Part shown: positions 48,247 through 61,045 of the stretch, in pieces
Layout: every line of letters starts with the position of its first letter
Numbering within the stretch: the stretch's first letter is position 1
Origin: Climacteris rufus
Taxonomy: Eukaryota > Chordata > Aves > Passeriformes > Climacteridae
Reading direction: 5' to 3'
DNA: 64,000 bases
Assembly: GCA_013398175.1 (NCBI GenBank)
Contig: VZRZ01001998.1
Span: forward strand, 485,122 to 549,121
Made by a program: the position numbers and the translations under genes
Notes under the pieces: model-generated
Told to the model about the DNA's origin: nothing
The model's input: the letters and a program-made list of their open reading frames with translations, nothing else
The model's database searches: none

Positions 48247-49932
48247 TATACTTCTATTTTTCTACACTTCAGAGGGCCTAAACTGAAAATTGGATAACTG
48301 AGTTTGGAAATGAAATGCAAAATCAGAAGCCTACAGTGATTTAAAATGAAGATGTTTATTCATTATGGACCTTTCCCTGCCAGGCACTGGACACCCTTTT
48401 GTGCCATGGACTCAGTAGCTGCAAAGGGGTTACAGAGCCCCAGCCCTGTGTGGGAGCCAGGGGCTGGAATACAGCTCTTCCCCTCCTCCCACTCACAGCC
48501 CAATTACTCCCAAAATTTACTTTTCTCTACCGTAAATTCTCACCATGCCCAGTAAAAATCCTTCATCAAGGATGCTCTTTTCTGAACGTTTTGGGATTCT
48601 CTAGCTCTAACAGCTTTCTCACTCACTTGGTGTATTTTTTCGTCTCCTGATAATCAGAGCACTGATACTGCACCCTGGTTAGAGCCTGAAAGGAGAGGTT
48701 CTCACTTTGGTGTTGAGCACATCTGCTCCTAGTGATAGTGAGGAGCACTTAAAAGGTGGCAGTGTTCGGAGGGAGGCAGAGGGCTGTGCAGAGGAACTAT
48801 TGGGCATGTGATCCTTTTTTTGTCACTTCAAGAGAAACCCCATCCCAAACCTTCCAGAAACAGCAAAGCTCCTCGGGGCATAAATTGGGGTACACTTCAG
48901 TGTAGGTACAGACAGCTCACATCTCCCTGCTTCAGCTCTGCTACCACTCTGCTTAGGACACTGCAGAGCAGCCTGAATATGACTCTGAACTTATCCTGGC
49001 TGAATATCAAAGGTATGTGGGCACTCTTCCCTCCCCACCTATGATATACATGAGCAAGTGATGGAAACACATGATTAAAAGCCTGTAACAGAAGACCGTG
49101 CCTGAAGATCCCTCTCAGAACAGGGCAACAGGGCTCCTGGGTCTATGAACAGACTATGGAACAGCAAAGCAGCATCAGCTGCTCTGATTTCGTGATTGCT
49201 TCAAGACTCTCTCTTGGACTGTTATAAAAAGAGCTAATTCAGCCGAAAATTAATGTTGCCAATCTTCCTATCCCTCTGGAAAAAAAAAAGTTAGTGTTAT
49301 CCTTCAGCTTACCAGGTAGCTTACACAGCACTAGCATGAGCCATGCCAGTCCCTGGGAATGTGGATGCTCCCTTTGGCAGCCTTCCACAATTCTGAAAAA
49401 CCTGCAGTGCAAAACCTCATTACTTTTTTTTTTCTTTTCTTTCTCTGGTGCACAAACCGCAAGTAGTTTTTGACGAGCATCTGATCCTAAGGAGAGAAGG
49501 GAACACCAGGAACAAAAGAACAGACAGTAGTGATAAGAGGAGGACAGGCATGCATGTTTCAGCAACGTGGACTGATGCAATACATGGCACTATGTTTTTC
49601 CTTACTATTTTCAGTAACAGCAATATGACTTTTGTCTTGCAAAATGTCATTGTATGTTGCAAATACAGTGTGTCCTGAGGCCCTTCAGTGTTTTTGGTGG
49701 AATATGAAACTGTGCTTACATGGATCTCTCTACTACATTGACAGGAGGAAAAGAGAGGGGAAAGAAATAGGACAAAAAGAAAAACTCTTCAGGGCAAGCT
49801 AGTAATAAAAGAAATGCGAAGTTTTTAAACTGGCTGGGGGATTGCCATAACACCCATGAGAAACCTATGTTCAGTTTCCAATTTCTGGTGCAGCTCCTGG
49901 CCAGCTCTCTTCTCTCAATTCTTCTTTTTTTC
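48247..49932. other. Single-copy non-coding stretch
   Basis: Unrecognised frames up to 113 codons (49239-49580 minus). T-rich low complexity at 49425-49441. No repeat family seen. Confidence 0.5.
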
Positions 49933-49945
49933 TTTTTTTTTTTTT
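49933..49945. repeat. Poly(T) run, 13 bp
   Basis: Thirteen T residues preceded by a shorter T-run split by a C. Simple sequence. Confidence 0.7.
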
Positions 49946-51244
49946 AAAACCAAAAATGACACTACTAACCACCTTGCCTCATATTTGTGTTGGGAAGGCT
50001 AATTCATTATTAATAGCAGAGAGGTTCAGAAGCACAATGATGCATACCACACGAGCCGGCAGAAACTCTGCTCTCCCCCTGCACCATGCTTCATACAAAA
50101 GGAGATAAAGGGGTTGATTTCTAACAGGAGAGCTGTGACTCCTGCAGATAAAGGTTCCCTACAGACTTAAGAAGGCACTATTTGAAGGTATTTAATGCTA
50201 TAGCTTTCCTTACACAGCCATCTTTACTCTACATAAAAGCGTATTTACAGAATCTAGACTTCAATGTGCTATAGAGGGACAGGGAAAGGGATTATTTAAG
50301 GAATTTTTTTCCCCTCTTTTTCCAACCAGTTTTCCCCCTAAGGGTTCCCTGGCTCTATCCCCTGCCTGAAGCTGTTTCTGGGGCAGCTCTCTTCTCACCA
50401 GTACCCTCAAACAGTCAAGTAAAACCCCATCCTTCAGACCAGAGGCTCCCTGTCTCTGAAGCCAGTTTACTTTACCTAATAACACACTGAGTGGATCATG
50501 ACTTGAAACCTGGATTTGTCCTCAAGAAAACCATGTATCAAAGAACAAATCCAAAATCTCTCTGAGAAAATGTACAATTCTCTTCTAGGCACCACTGCAA
50601 GGGAAGACAGTGGATGGAAAAAGTCGTATACAACTTTTTTAACTGAGGTGATACACCACTGCAGCAACAACTGCTGTTCTCAGCTGCACAGATTTAATGT
50701 TTAAAGGAAACCCTCTTGAGGAATTGGGCTGCCATCACACTGGGATCAGCACAAAGCAGGCCTGGCTGTGGGGAAGGTGCTTGTCATGGGGAAACCCAGG
50801 CTGGAAGGGAATTCTGTCAGTCCAGACTGAAGCTCAGAGGCAGGATGAAGGGATCATTTGGAATATAATTGGAGTTAATTCTGTTTTTCTGTAATTTTTT
50901 TCTCTTTTCTGAATAATGTAGTGGTCTAATCCTTTTTTTTTCCCCTTTAGTTTAACAAAAAAGTACCAAAAATAGTTGCAGTGGTGTGAAGCTATGTTGA
51001 AACATGCTGACAGGCAATTTAAACATCTGATGGTAGGAGTAGTGGCTGGAAGTTTTGGCAATTCAACTTGCATTAAAGTATAAAAAAAATCCTCAAGAGT
51101 TACCTGAAGAACTTACAAAAAGCTGCATTGTGGATGACAAGGCCAGGTGAGGTGTCTAAGCAGTGTCCAGACAATTACAGAACATCTTGTGACACTCCAC
51201 CAAACAAACTGAGCATTCACAAGGCCACTGGCACAAACTCTCCA
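49946..51244. other. Single-copy non-coding stretch
   Basis: Nothing identified. Frames of 60-80 codons only. Confidence 0.5.
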
Positions 51245-51369
51245 AGATGTTCAAGGTCAGGAGGAACTTAGACGGATGGAACTTAGAGCAACCAGGTCTA
51301 GTGAAATTTGGACTAGATGACACTGAAAGATCCCTCCCAACCCAAACCATTCTATGGTTTGATGATTCT
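51245..51369 (+). mobile_element. CR1 LINE, short 3' end with internal deletion
   Basis: GATGTTCAAGGTCAGGAGG, GAGCAACCAGGTCTAGTGAA and TTTGGACTAGATGACACTGA are followed by CCCTCCCAACCCAAACC and ATTCTATGGTTTGATGATTC. Compared with the 28.7 kb copy, the 'aggtgtccctgcccatggcag' section between 'tctagtg' and 'ggactagatga' is missing. That is a lesion private to this copy or subfamily. No coding content. Confidence 0.9.
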
Positions 51370-54300
51370 CCTGACCTTAGATTAGACTGCACGGGAACAA
51401 GGACGACACAGAGACCAAAGTCGAGCAAATACATTGCAGTACTTGCTAAATGCAAACACTCCTCCTCACAGGATTTATGCCAGTTGACATTAGGATTAAC
51501 TTATTTCTTAATTAGGATTACACACACTTTGCTAATACAAAATGAAAAGACATCCACTGCCTGGTAAAATACGGCCCTATATGCTGTCTCACAGAGGTCT
51601 TAATGTAAATCTCCACTCAAATGGGAAAAGCTCGGTGGTGAAATATGAGCTGACCTCTAGGCATCTGGAGGACTTCCTGCCCTTCAGATAAGGTGAGTGT
51701 TTTGGAAAGTAAATGATTATCAACTGCATGGCAGGTTCAGGGGCAGGAACAAGGTCGGCTGTGATCCACACCTTCCCAGTTCCTGGGTTAAACTAATTTC
51801 CCATCACCAGACCTCTCATGCCTAGAGATAATTTGTCTAGTACTGTGGTGAAAAATGGTAGGTTGGGCAGAATCCAACCTAGCATACTCATCATGGAATT
51901 ATTTCTGTAAATAATACCTTAAAACTCACAAGAATGTCTGGAAAATGCCCTCTGGTTTGTATACACAGAAACAGGATTAAATCCTCCAAAACTCCACACC
52001 ACATTTTACAAAGCTTCCTGCTGGTAAAGAAGTTCATGATTTTTAATTAGTACTATGCAGACATGAGGCCAGACATGCAATGTTCAATAAACCAGTTAGT
52101 TTCTACATCAGTAATGAGTCTTAGAATATTAATGTAGGGCCTTCAGAAGTCAGAAACAGAAGAGTGAATGTGCAGTGATCCCAACATTACCCCTAGGTGC
52201 ATGTGGGTAGCAAAGATATTAACAACCTCAAAAGTGTAAAGTTTAAAAAAAATCCATGGAAGTGGAAATGTGTATTTTGAATGGGTTAATATAATCAGCT
52301 GCAGGTAGATTTCAGAGGATTACTTCCAATCTTTTCAGAAGAGATTTCTTTTGTAGGCATGATAAAAATTGTTAATATGTTGCTGCTGTTTTATTCAAGG
52401 TGAAAATTTTGCTTTAATCACTTTCAAATAAATGCGAAACTCAACCATTACTCCCTTCTAATAATACTGAAGAAAATAGTTCACACTAAATCTAACATAA
52501 TGAACACAGCATGTTCATAGAGAACTGAGTGTTCTGAGCTTAAGTCCCCTTTAATCCATAATTCCTTTGGAACTACATATTACATCCACATGAATACCAA
52601 AGAGGTTTATGATTAATGTTATTTTAATGAATAATAAAAAAATTGATGATGATTTACACAGAGTTACTTTCAGGGGTCTTTTTTCCGCATAAAGATTTGT
52701 TGGTTAGAGACTGTAGTACATATAAAACAGAGCACTACAATCTGATTGGGATGGTAATGTTTTTGCCAAAGCTTCTGAGCAATGTGAGTGAGTAGCTGAA
52801 TTGAGCTGGGAATACCTGTGAGCTCTGACAGGCCCCAGGTACTCCCTGAATCCTACCCTTCCCCGAGCTGTGCTGAGGAAACACGATAAGAAACTCACAT
52901 TCTCAGGAGAAGTGACTGTGCAGGCTTGAGAAGCTGGGATCACCTTGCACTGGTTTGGCTCCAGAATTCCAGCCCAGTTACATCAGCACTTGTCAGATAG
53001 GACCTGTCTGTCAGAGGCATCACCCAGAGCAGGGGAATGCTGGGTCCCAGCTCCTGCCCTTGAGCAAGACCCTCAGCTGTTCTGAGTTCCAGCAAGGCCA
53101 CTGGCAATTAGTTACACCAGCACAATAAATGACAGCAAACCACAAATGGTGTGATTTCCAAAAATAATGGGCAGTTAGAGGGCTCTCATGCGAAGACTGA
53201 GGCTGGAGTTCCTCAGTCCCTCAGCACAGTTACAGCACACACTTCGGGAGGACTTTTGCTGTATCAGCCGGCTCGCATGGGCAGGGACTCACAGCTGTCC
53301 CAGAAATGCTCTGCATATGGAGTGGATTACAGTGGCTGGTGATCCTGGGGGCTGTGGCTCTCACCCCGCTCTCTGTACAGAGCTGCAATACTGCTGCCTC
53401 CCACCCTGTGCTTTCCTGCCTTCTAATCTGAGACACTGGCTCTGGCCAAATCTATTTGGCTCATCTTTCCAAGAAAGCCAAGGAAGTGGAAGAAGGGCTG
53501 TGAAGCTGTGATAGCACGGCATAAGCCTGTATATACTGTATCCAAAGAACCTATTAATGAAAACCCTTTGGCAGCTGCTTAAGTGCTGTGAGTATAGAAA
53601 TGTCTGCAGTCAGAACTCTGTGGGATCCCTTCCTGAAAATGTCATCACCATGTTATAATTAAAATAACATCCCCTTCAATGCCAGCTATCTTTATTAGGT
53701 ACCAAACACTGAACCTCTTCCCAAATCACTGGGGTGCAAATTACTTTTCAAAAACATTTCTGGAACTGATAACCATAAGCTTTCATGCTAGAATGAACTT
53801 TCCCAGGGACAACCGTTATGTTCCTTTCCCCAGGCTCTGTGCTAGAGACTACTGACTGATTGTCAACACCTGACTGGATGCTGGAGCTCATTTTCTAGAC
53901 TTAAGTGTTGATAGACTCTAAATCATATTTTGTAATGATAATTTTTTTGATGTTTTTATCACTTTGACTAAGCAAAGTGAAACAGCCACCACAATACCTC
54001 CCAGGTATATATCAAGGTTTAGTCCAGGACAGAGATTGCAAGCCAGGAACCAGGAAAGGTATGATTCGGGTGTGAATGCCCACCTAAATTAACTCAAGTG
54101 CTACAATTTACTGTAAAATAACTAATTCATGTTTTAGTGTGCAACAATGAAAGTTTCTCACTGGAGGAAAGATACAGTGTTGTCTGCTTTCCCACACACC
54201 TGTACAGGGCTGAGATCCAGGCCAAATCCTGTGTCTTGCTACTATCCACCCACTTCCAACATCAACATTATTTGATAGGGTTCATTACTTCAGAAGGTAA

Positions 54301-55015
54301 TAGTAGCAGTCCATAAAAACTGCACTCCTACTCTCACTCGGCATCTGATTCCCTAAAGTTACTCCCAGCCAGCCCAGGAACACCCAACCTGCTCGCCTCT
54401 CCAGTGAGAGAACTTGGCAACAAGTCCTTACTCCGGAAACATCCCTCTCAGGACCAAATGTGGTGAGGCAGAGCCTGGGGCAGAATTGCTGAGTTCTTTT
54501 CCTTAAAACAAAGGCCCCAGAAGGCTTCTGAATCCCTAATCATGAACTAGAATAACTTTTTAACTAGAGATCTGCTGCAGGAAACAGAATCAAAGGGTTT
54601 GGCAGCAGACCTCCCTCTGCTTTTCCTCCTGTGTTCTCATCACAGTGACTATTCAGTGTCTTTCTTTGACACAAGTCACATACAGGTGACAAAAAGCTGC
54701 TGGCAAATGACAGCTGTACCCATGCACTGGCATGCTGTGCTTTGGGAAAGCCACAGGGTATCTGAGAGCCCAGGTCTGCAGAGGGAGCAGGTCCCTCACA
54801 GGTGATGCATCCCATCAGCTCGTTCCTTACAGACTTCCCAAAGCCTTTGGGTATTTAAACCCACACTAAGTGTTTAGGTAAAGGATTCCCACACTCTTGA
54901 TCATGTCCGAGTCATGGCTTCTTTCTGTTCTTCTCATCAGTTGCCACCAAAATCCCTCACCACGTCTTTGTGCCCTCTCTGTGCTCCAGAAGCATCTCTC
55001 AGGCCTGCTTGTGTT
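51370..55015. other. Single-copy non-coding stretch
   Basis: No gene recognised; the 107-codon frame 53188-53511 (plus) and its opposite-strand partner lie in a GC-richer segment and lack domains. 52380-52640 is AT-rich. No repeat assigned. Confidence 0.5.
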
Positions 55016-55079
55016 CCCAGAGCTTGTATGACCAGTCTGCAGCAGATCCCAGAGCTTGTATGACCAGCCTGCAGCAGAT
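55016..55079. repeat. 32-bp tandem duplication
   Basis: Two adjacent copies (55016-55047 and 55048-55079) begin CCCAGAGCTTGTATGACCAG and end TGCAGCAGAT. They differ at one position, T in the first and C in the second. A single difference in 32 bp suggests a recent event; it may be polymorphic. Confidence 0.9.
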
Positions 55080-55772
55080 GGTACCAACGACAGAAACAAG
55101 TCCCCATCCCTGCTGCCTACCCATACCCTTCCAGAGGACACAGCAAGCTGCAAACAAACAAGAAAACACACACCGGGACTCTCAAAGGAAACATACAATT
55201 TGAAGCTTTTAATCCAATTTCACAGGCTGAACATCCTCAGTATTTGTGGGAGATAATGATCATGCCCTTCCTTTCCAAACAAGCACTTTCTAGTGGCCAA
55301 ACTTTCCCCATCGCTCTTCCTGTACATACTGCAAGACCTTTAAAAAGTAAATACCTACTGAAATAATTAAAAAGCATTTTCATAGTATGAATTTTATATT
55401 CTACAATTCAATATACATTCTGTCAACATCCTATGAAGCAGAACAAGATCTGGTCTGCAGGAAACAAGAGCAGCTTTTCCCAAGCAGCATTCTGGCTTCA
55501 ATTTACCCTGGATTTTCTGAGGGCACAGACCATCGGACTGGAGAATATTTAATTCTGAAAATATATCTTCTTGTAACTTTTATATTGCCACTTAAGTTAT
55601 TTGGCCCTCTTCCAGCTTTTTAAATTACCTTAGTTTTCTAGAGCAACTTGAGTACTTAATAAACAAAATGCCATTTCTATGCCTCACAAGATCACAGTGC
55701 ATATCTGCTAATAAGGTCAAAGCCATGTTTCAGAAACTTGGGCAAGCACACCCCAGAATGGCTTTTCCTGTT
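55080..55772. other. Non-coding stretch
   Basis: AT-rich towards the right end; unrecognised frames below 80 codons. Confidence 0.5.
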
Positions 55773-55789
55773 AAAAAAAAAAAAAAAAA
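55773..55789. repeat. Poly(A) run, 17 bp
   Basis: Seventeen uninterrupted A residues, the longest homopolymer noticed in the window. The sequence to its left shows no retrocopied gene that I can recognise. Confidence 0.85.
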
Positions 55790-56184
55790 GGACCACATTT
55801 TGTTGCAATTAAATGTTTAAAACTTTTGTTCTCAGTGTTTAGAACCATAAAAAATACATAAATGCTAAGGGAGACAAGCAAGCAAACAGACTGTGTGTGT
55901 GCTGGGTGACCTCATTATTCCGCTGTGACCAGCTGGAAACCTGCTGGTTTCCAGCCAGCCTCTCTCGTGCCTGTAAGAGCAACATGGAGCTGATGCCAGC
56001 TTCTGCTGGATGGACTGGGAGAGGAGGAAACTAAGTCCCACAATTGATTTGCTTCTTTCTAAAGGGTTTGTGTCCTTCCCTTTAGAGCAAAGAGCAAGAA
56101 ACTTGTCCCACTACCTCCTGCTAACAAACACCTGACAACTCTCCTAGTTTCCCACGCATCTCCAGTCCGCTGGCCTTCCAAACA
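55790..56184. other. Non-coding stretch
   Basis: Includes a (GT)5 run at about 55890-55900. Nothing else identified. Confidence 0.5.
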
Positions 56185-56826
56185 TTGTCTGGGCTACTAC
56201 AGTTTCTGTCAGCTCCAGAAATACAATTTCTGTCAGAGAATCATCAGAAGTTTCTATCTTATCAGCAACATTTTCTGCACTGGTGTTTCACCTTCAGTGT
56301 TTTGCTATCATCTTTGCCACAATCACGTTTTAGCATCTGCTGTGTCAGCATCATGTTTCAGCATCAGCATTTAACCATCAGCTGTTCCACCATATGGCAC
56401 AAGAAGCATCAGCAACACAGCACTCAAAACACATACGAGCAAACAAAAAGCACTCGTAATTCCCCTCCACCTCCCCCTATTACCCTCTCTTCAAGCCACT
56501 GCCACCTTTCCCTGGGACAATGCTGTCTTTATCGCTTTTTTTCCATGAAGAAATATATTCTGAAGAGAATGAAAAACAAAACAAAACCAAACAATTCAGT
56601 TCCTCTAGGCAAATTTGCAGGAGACTCTCCTGATTTTCCTCTGAGGTTCACTGAAGCATTTTTAAAGTCCTATGCTACAAGAGCAAACTCAGGGTCACTG
56701 ACTGTCATGCTTTTAATCACGGCTGCCATTTGGCATGGGAGCTTCCCAGCAGCAGTGACAGGAAGCCTCCTGGAGATCTGGACTGAATTTCCAACTAATG
56801 CAATCTTTTATTACCTTGGGGGATAA
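56185..56826 (+). other. Longest open frame in the window (213 codons), probably not a gene
   Basis: The product is rich in Ser, Phe, His and Leu with no domain, signal peptide or transmembrane run that I can place. Its first third is built on degenerate CATCAGC/TTTCAGCATC words (56228-56430), which keep the frame free of stops. Codons 93-97 encode a proline run. The start has no good context and no splice sites frame it. In this much six-frame sequence roughly one frame of this size every few windows is expected by chance. A lineage-specific gene cannot be excluded. Confidence 0.12.
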
Positions 56827-57732
56827 ATTTAGGACACTCTTTAGACTAAATGCCTTCAGAAGGACCCAATTTATTTCGCAAATATTTAGGACAGGGTGGC
56901 TGAAGGAAGCACCATTTGCACAACTGTCCTTGTGACTGGGAAACATTTTACACTGACATTGGAATGTTGGATAGGTACAGAAGTCTGGGAAGAGACAGGT
57001 TGTCTGAGGATGATTCACAAGTCTTCATATTCTATTAGTCACATCATATACCACCAATGTTTTCAGACAGTATTAAACTCCCAACAAATGCTAGAAAACA
57101 TCATCTTTTGGGAGGGGGGCTGCACTCTGCAAAACCAAAGTGTGATTTAACTCATGACCAAATGAATTTGATATTTGCTTAGCTTACAAGCAATTATGCC
57201 TCAAAGTTTGTTCTGAGCAAAGAGTGACATTTTTCCACCTCATTGTAAAATTTGACAAATGCAAATTTTGTAGGCTTCACTCTGAGTGTGAAATTCTCCA
57301 ACACAGTGCCTGTTTATCTATAGAAAGCTGTAGCTAGTAAGATATCTTTAAGAAAATTGCAGGAGAAAGGGAATTAAATGACACATAAGGCTTTTCACCA
57401 TTGTGGTCAGAGTCTAATCACTCCTTCCCATGCTTTGAAGAACAGTCAGTATGAATCAGTAGTTTTCCATTTTAGAGTACACTGAGGGAAAATGTCGATC
57501 TTTGGAAACCACTCAGGAGCAGAAAAGGCGAACTGAGGGAACCACAGCACCAGAGAGCTGACAAAACCCACATAGGGAAGGACAGCATTAGCTGGCCTCT
57601 GTTGGTGTAAGTCACAGTTTGCAACACCATGGACATCAGTGCCAACAATTTAAAGGAGGAAGATTAGTTTAAAAGCTATCAGAATTTACTCCTTTGAACT
57701 ATCAGGTTTTCAACTATGCAACAATCTTATTT
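56827..57732. other. Single-copy non-coding stretch
   Basis: Nothing identified; short frames only. Confidence 0.5.
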
Positions 57733-57800
57733 AGAATCATAAAATCACAGAATGGCTTGGGTTGGAAGGAACCTTAAAGATCACCTAGTTCCAAACTCCA
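57733..57800 (-). mobile_element. CR1 LINE, about 68 bp of 3' terminus, minus strand
   Basis: AGAATCATAAAATCACAG, then AATGGCTTGGGTTGGAAGGA and ACCTTAAAGATCACCTAGTT are the extreme 3' end of CR1 in reverse orientation. The element is cut off just after CCAAACTCCAAT, where other copies continue into the 'cccctgccatgggcaggg' block. It is a very short truncated insertion or the remnant of a deletion. Confidence 0.9.
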
Positions 57801-60800
57801 ATGTAATTTGGTTCAAAGTTTTAGAGGAGAAAAATCTGAATTTTCAGCAGTGAAAAATATATAGCATTAGTTTAGTTGACAGGATGGTAGTCTCTAAACC
57901 ACAACATTTCATGAAAAGAGTGTCTGATCAAGTTGTTAGATGAAAGGCCTCACAGAGCTGGGAACTCAGTTCAGATGTGAAGAGGTCCAGAGTAGCAACA
58001 AGAAGTGCCTGCCTGGATGGGTATAGTTCCATGGAAATCGAGAATTACCTGTGCAAGTTTTACACCATTACAAGGTATAATAATGTTCCTTCTCAGTGGA
58101 CTGGCTGAAGAGAGGGATGGCCACAGCTACTGTCCCAAAAACCCTCCCCCAGATTGTGTAGTGACTGCCAGGCTCTCAGCCATGTTTCATAATCAAGAAA
58201 TCATAATCAAGAAGTTTTTCTATGGGCTTGATTTACCATAATCATGTGGATTTACAGGGATTTGCTACTTAAGAGCCTTCAAAACCAGTTCAGTTCATAA
58301 CTGTCTGGAATGTATGCTACTATCCCAGTTAATGTGAGGGGAATCCTAGCAGCATCTTATCTATGGTTATTTTCATCTAATTTAAGGATCTGTTCTATCT
58401 GTGAATAGATCCTTAACGAGCCCAAGATTCTCCACACCAAGCAATACTTTTTGCCATAAAATAGTGTATTTTCCTTCCATAAAGTGAATCCACTATGCTT
58501 TCCAGCCAACATAAGCTTTTGTAACCAGCGGAGCCTGCATCTGCACTACTAATCACTCCAACCTTGTAAATTGTAAACAGGTCTCTCACAAAGCCAGAAG
58601 TAACACTTCCAGCTGTAATGCTATTAACCTAATCCCTGGTAGTTATTACAGAAACTCATGACACACAGCTTAGCAGATACCAGAAAATACAGTTTTTCCT
58701 CAGTAAAGTTGGAGCTGATCTTTGTATGTTATGAGCATTATTAAAACCAGCTGAATTAAAATGTTGAAAGTTGAAGCTTCTAAAGCTTTGATGTGCAGAA
58801 GTAAAACCTGGCTGTATCAACTTCCCTGGTGCATAAAGATAATGATACGGGGCAGCATGTTGCCTGTGTGGCACGTTCAGGTTTTAAGGTTTTGTACTTG
58901 AACCCATACTAAAACAATTTTATTGTATACAACACAATTTCCCCATAGTCTCTGCTCTGTATAAGTCTTACTCTCTTCTCCACCCTGAGAAACACAGGGG
59001 AAAGTCATGTCCAGACTAAGTCAGACGATAATAACACTTTAAATTGCCTTATGTTAAGCATATTGGTAGATTTCAATTTATTTTGAGAAACTTCTAGATT
59101 GCTGCTATAATGCAAAGCCACCAAAAATTAGATGGAAACAGAATTTAACTTATCCTAGTGCAGCTAAACACATCTACAATTGCCACAAATTTATGTTGTT
59201 CTAAAAACAATTTCCTTGAAACAATTAAATCTCACACATTTCCAGGAGTGCAAAGATATACACCATACAATTCTACAATTACTGTAGAAACCTTCAGGAA
59301 AGAGGTATTTCCTGTGGCCTTTCATGGAAACTTTGTTTTTGTTGGTTTTTAATGCTTTTCTTCCTCTAAATTAAATTACTTTAGACTGAAAGTTCTCAGA
59401 TTCCCTTTTTTTTCTAGGGAGCTGTAAACTCCCACAGACATATTTCTTGGCAGTCTATCTGCAGAAGAAGACTGGAAGCCTCACAGATGTGATATGAAAA
59501 ACAAGAATTATTTCAGAGATAAATAATGATACACCCTGTTCCTACATCACTCAGTCCTTCTGACTCCACTCTCACTGGGGCCAGCTCCTTGGAAAAACAT
59601 TTTGAAGCTCCGTCACCAAAAGCCTGAGCAGTACTTTGAGACACATGGGAAGCTCCTGTTTTAGGTGTGAAACGTAAGATGTTTGATACACTTAGTATGG
59701 GTTCGACTGTCAAAGTTTCACTTGGTGAACCAATTCTGCTTTCCAGACTGCAGAGTTGGGCGGGACTGCCAGGCATTTGGATGAAGCTCTTATGGGAGGA
59801 GCAGAGCTAGGTCTCACTAGCTAAATTAAGTTATCTCAGGTTAAATCTGTACCTTCTAACAGCTGCAGGATCAAATTCCACCCCGGAGTGAGGGTCAGGT
59901 TGAAGGAAGGCAAGGAGAGCAAGCAATAGGAGCAGTGCCTCACAAGCAGGGCGAATGCCAGTGTGACTCACAACAGGGGACAGCTTTAGGAGCAAACCCT
60001 GCTCCAAGCTGGACTCAAGATCTGCTGGTATAAATTCATGGCACCACAGTCTTCTAATATGTCACAAGCACCTGAGCTGACAGCACAAACAGAGTGAACA
60101 CGAGGAGGAGTGAGCGAGGAGAGTGCTCAGAGCTCTGCTGTGCCCCACATTCCGACTGATGTGCTCTCTGTACATCTGGACAACATGATGCTTTTCTCTT
60201 CTTAGAATGAGGCATTTAGTTCTGGAAAGTGGCCCACAGAAGAGGCTTCCCCCCAGAAAAGGAAGAAACATCCTTGTAATTTTAAATTAAACTGTGCAAT
60301 TACTGTTCTTTATTGTTGCCAGTTAAAAGAGATTTGCTACACTTGCTTACATACACATATAGGAGCTGCAAGAAACCAGCAGATTCTATAAGAAGGTTTC
60401 CTCCTGAGAGGTGTGAATTTCACAACAGCAATAAAAATGTTTGCTACCGAGTGAGAACTATGATTTAAACACAGACAAATGCTTATTTCCCTTCTGATAG
60501 CATTTTCCTCGGTTCTTTCTGACACATATAAATACACTGCTTGGGAAAAAGACCTGGAATATTATTTTAAGATAAGATAGTACAAGTTCATAGTAATTAA
60601 GTCAAACTCTTTTTCTATGAGAAGAAGTGAGTGAGCACGTTTCCATCGTAATTCTTTTCTTACCTTTTAAGACAAAGGACAGCTTAGAGCTACAGAATTA
60701 AGTCTTTTTCATCCCTTTCTTCTCACCCTTAACAGAAGCTGTTTCTGTTTTAAACCATCAGAGGCCCGTCTTTTCTGATAAATCCAGCTTCAATATCAGT

Positions 60801-60979
60801 TGCTAATGCAAATTTACACTAAATATTTAAAGATTTTTGAAATGAAGACATAGAAGGAGTTAACAAAAATACCAGCTCCTCATTTTTCTTTGCCAAATAA
60901 TTTTCAGGTTAGCATTGGAAGGAGGGTGGGGGTGGCACAAGCCTAACTGAAAGAGCTTTACCTAATTATTGAATCATTC
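57801..60979. other. Single-copy non-coding stretch
   Basis: Unrecognised frames up to 87 codons (59513-59776 minus). 59870-59890 (GATCAAATTCCACCCCGGAG) faintly recalls the palindromic repeat of 34.2 kb. No gene. Confidence 0.45.
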
Positions 60980-61045
60980 CAAGGCACAACATCAGTGAGT
61001 TAATTGGCACTGCAGCAATGATAAATTTGGCCCAATGTAAATTCA
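60980..61045. repeat. Possible half-copy of the ancient palindromic repeat
   Basis: AGTTAATTGGCACTGCAGC followed by AATGATAAATTTGGCCCAAT ends in the same AAATTTGGCCC word that forms the arm of the 34.2 kb element. The partner arm is not visible. The surrounding AT-rich sequence could equally be a conserved regulatory block. Confidence 0.2.
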
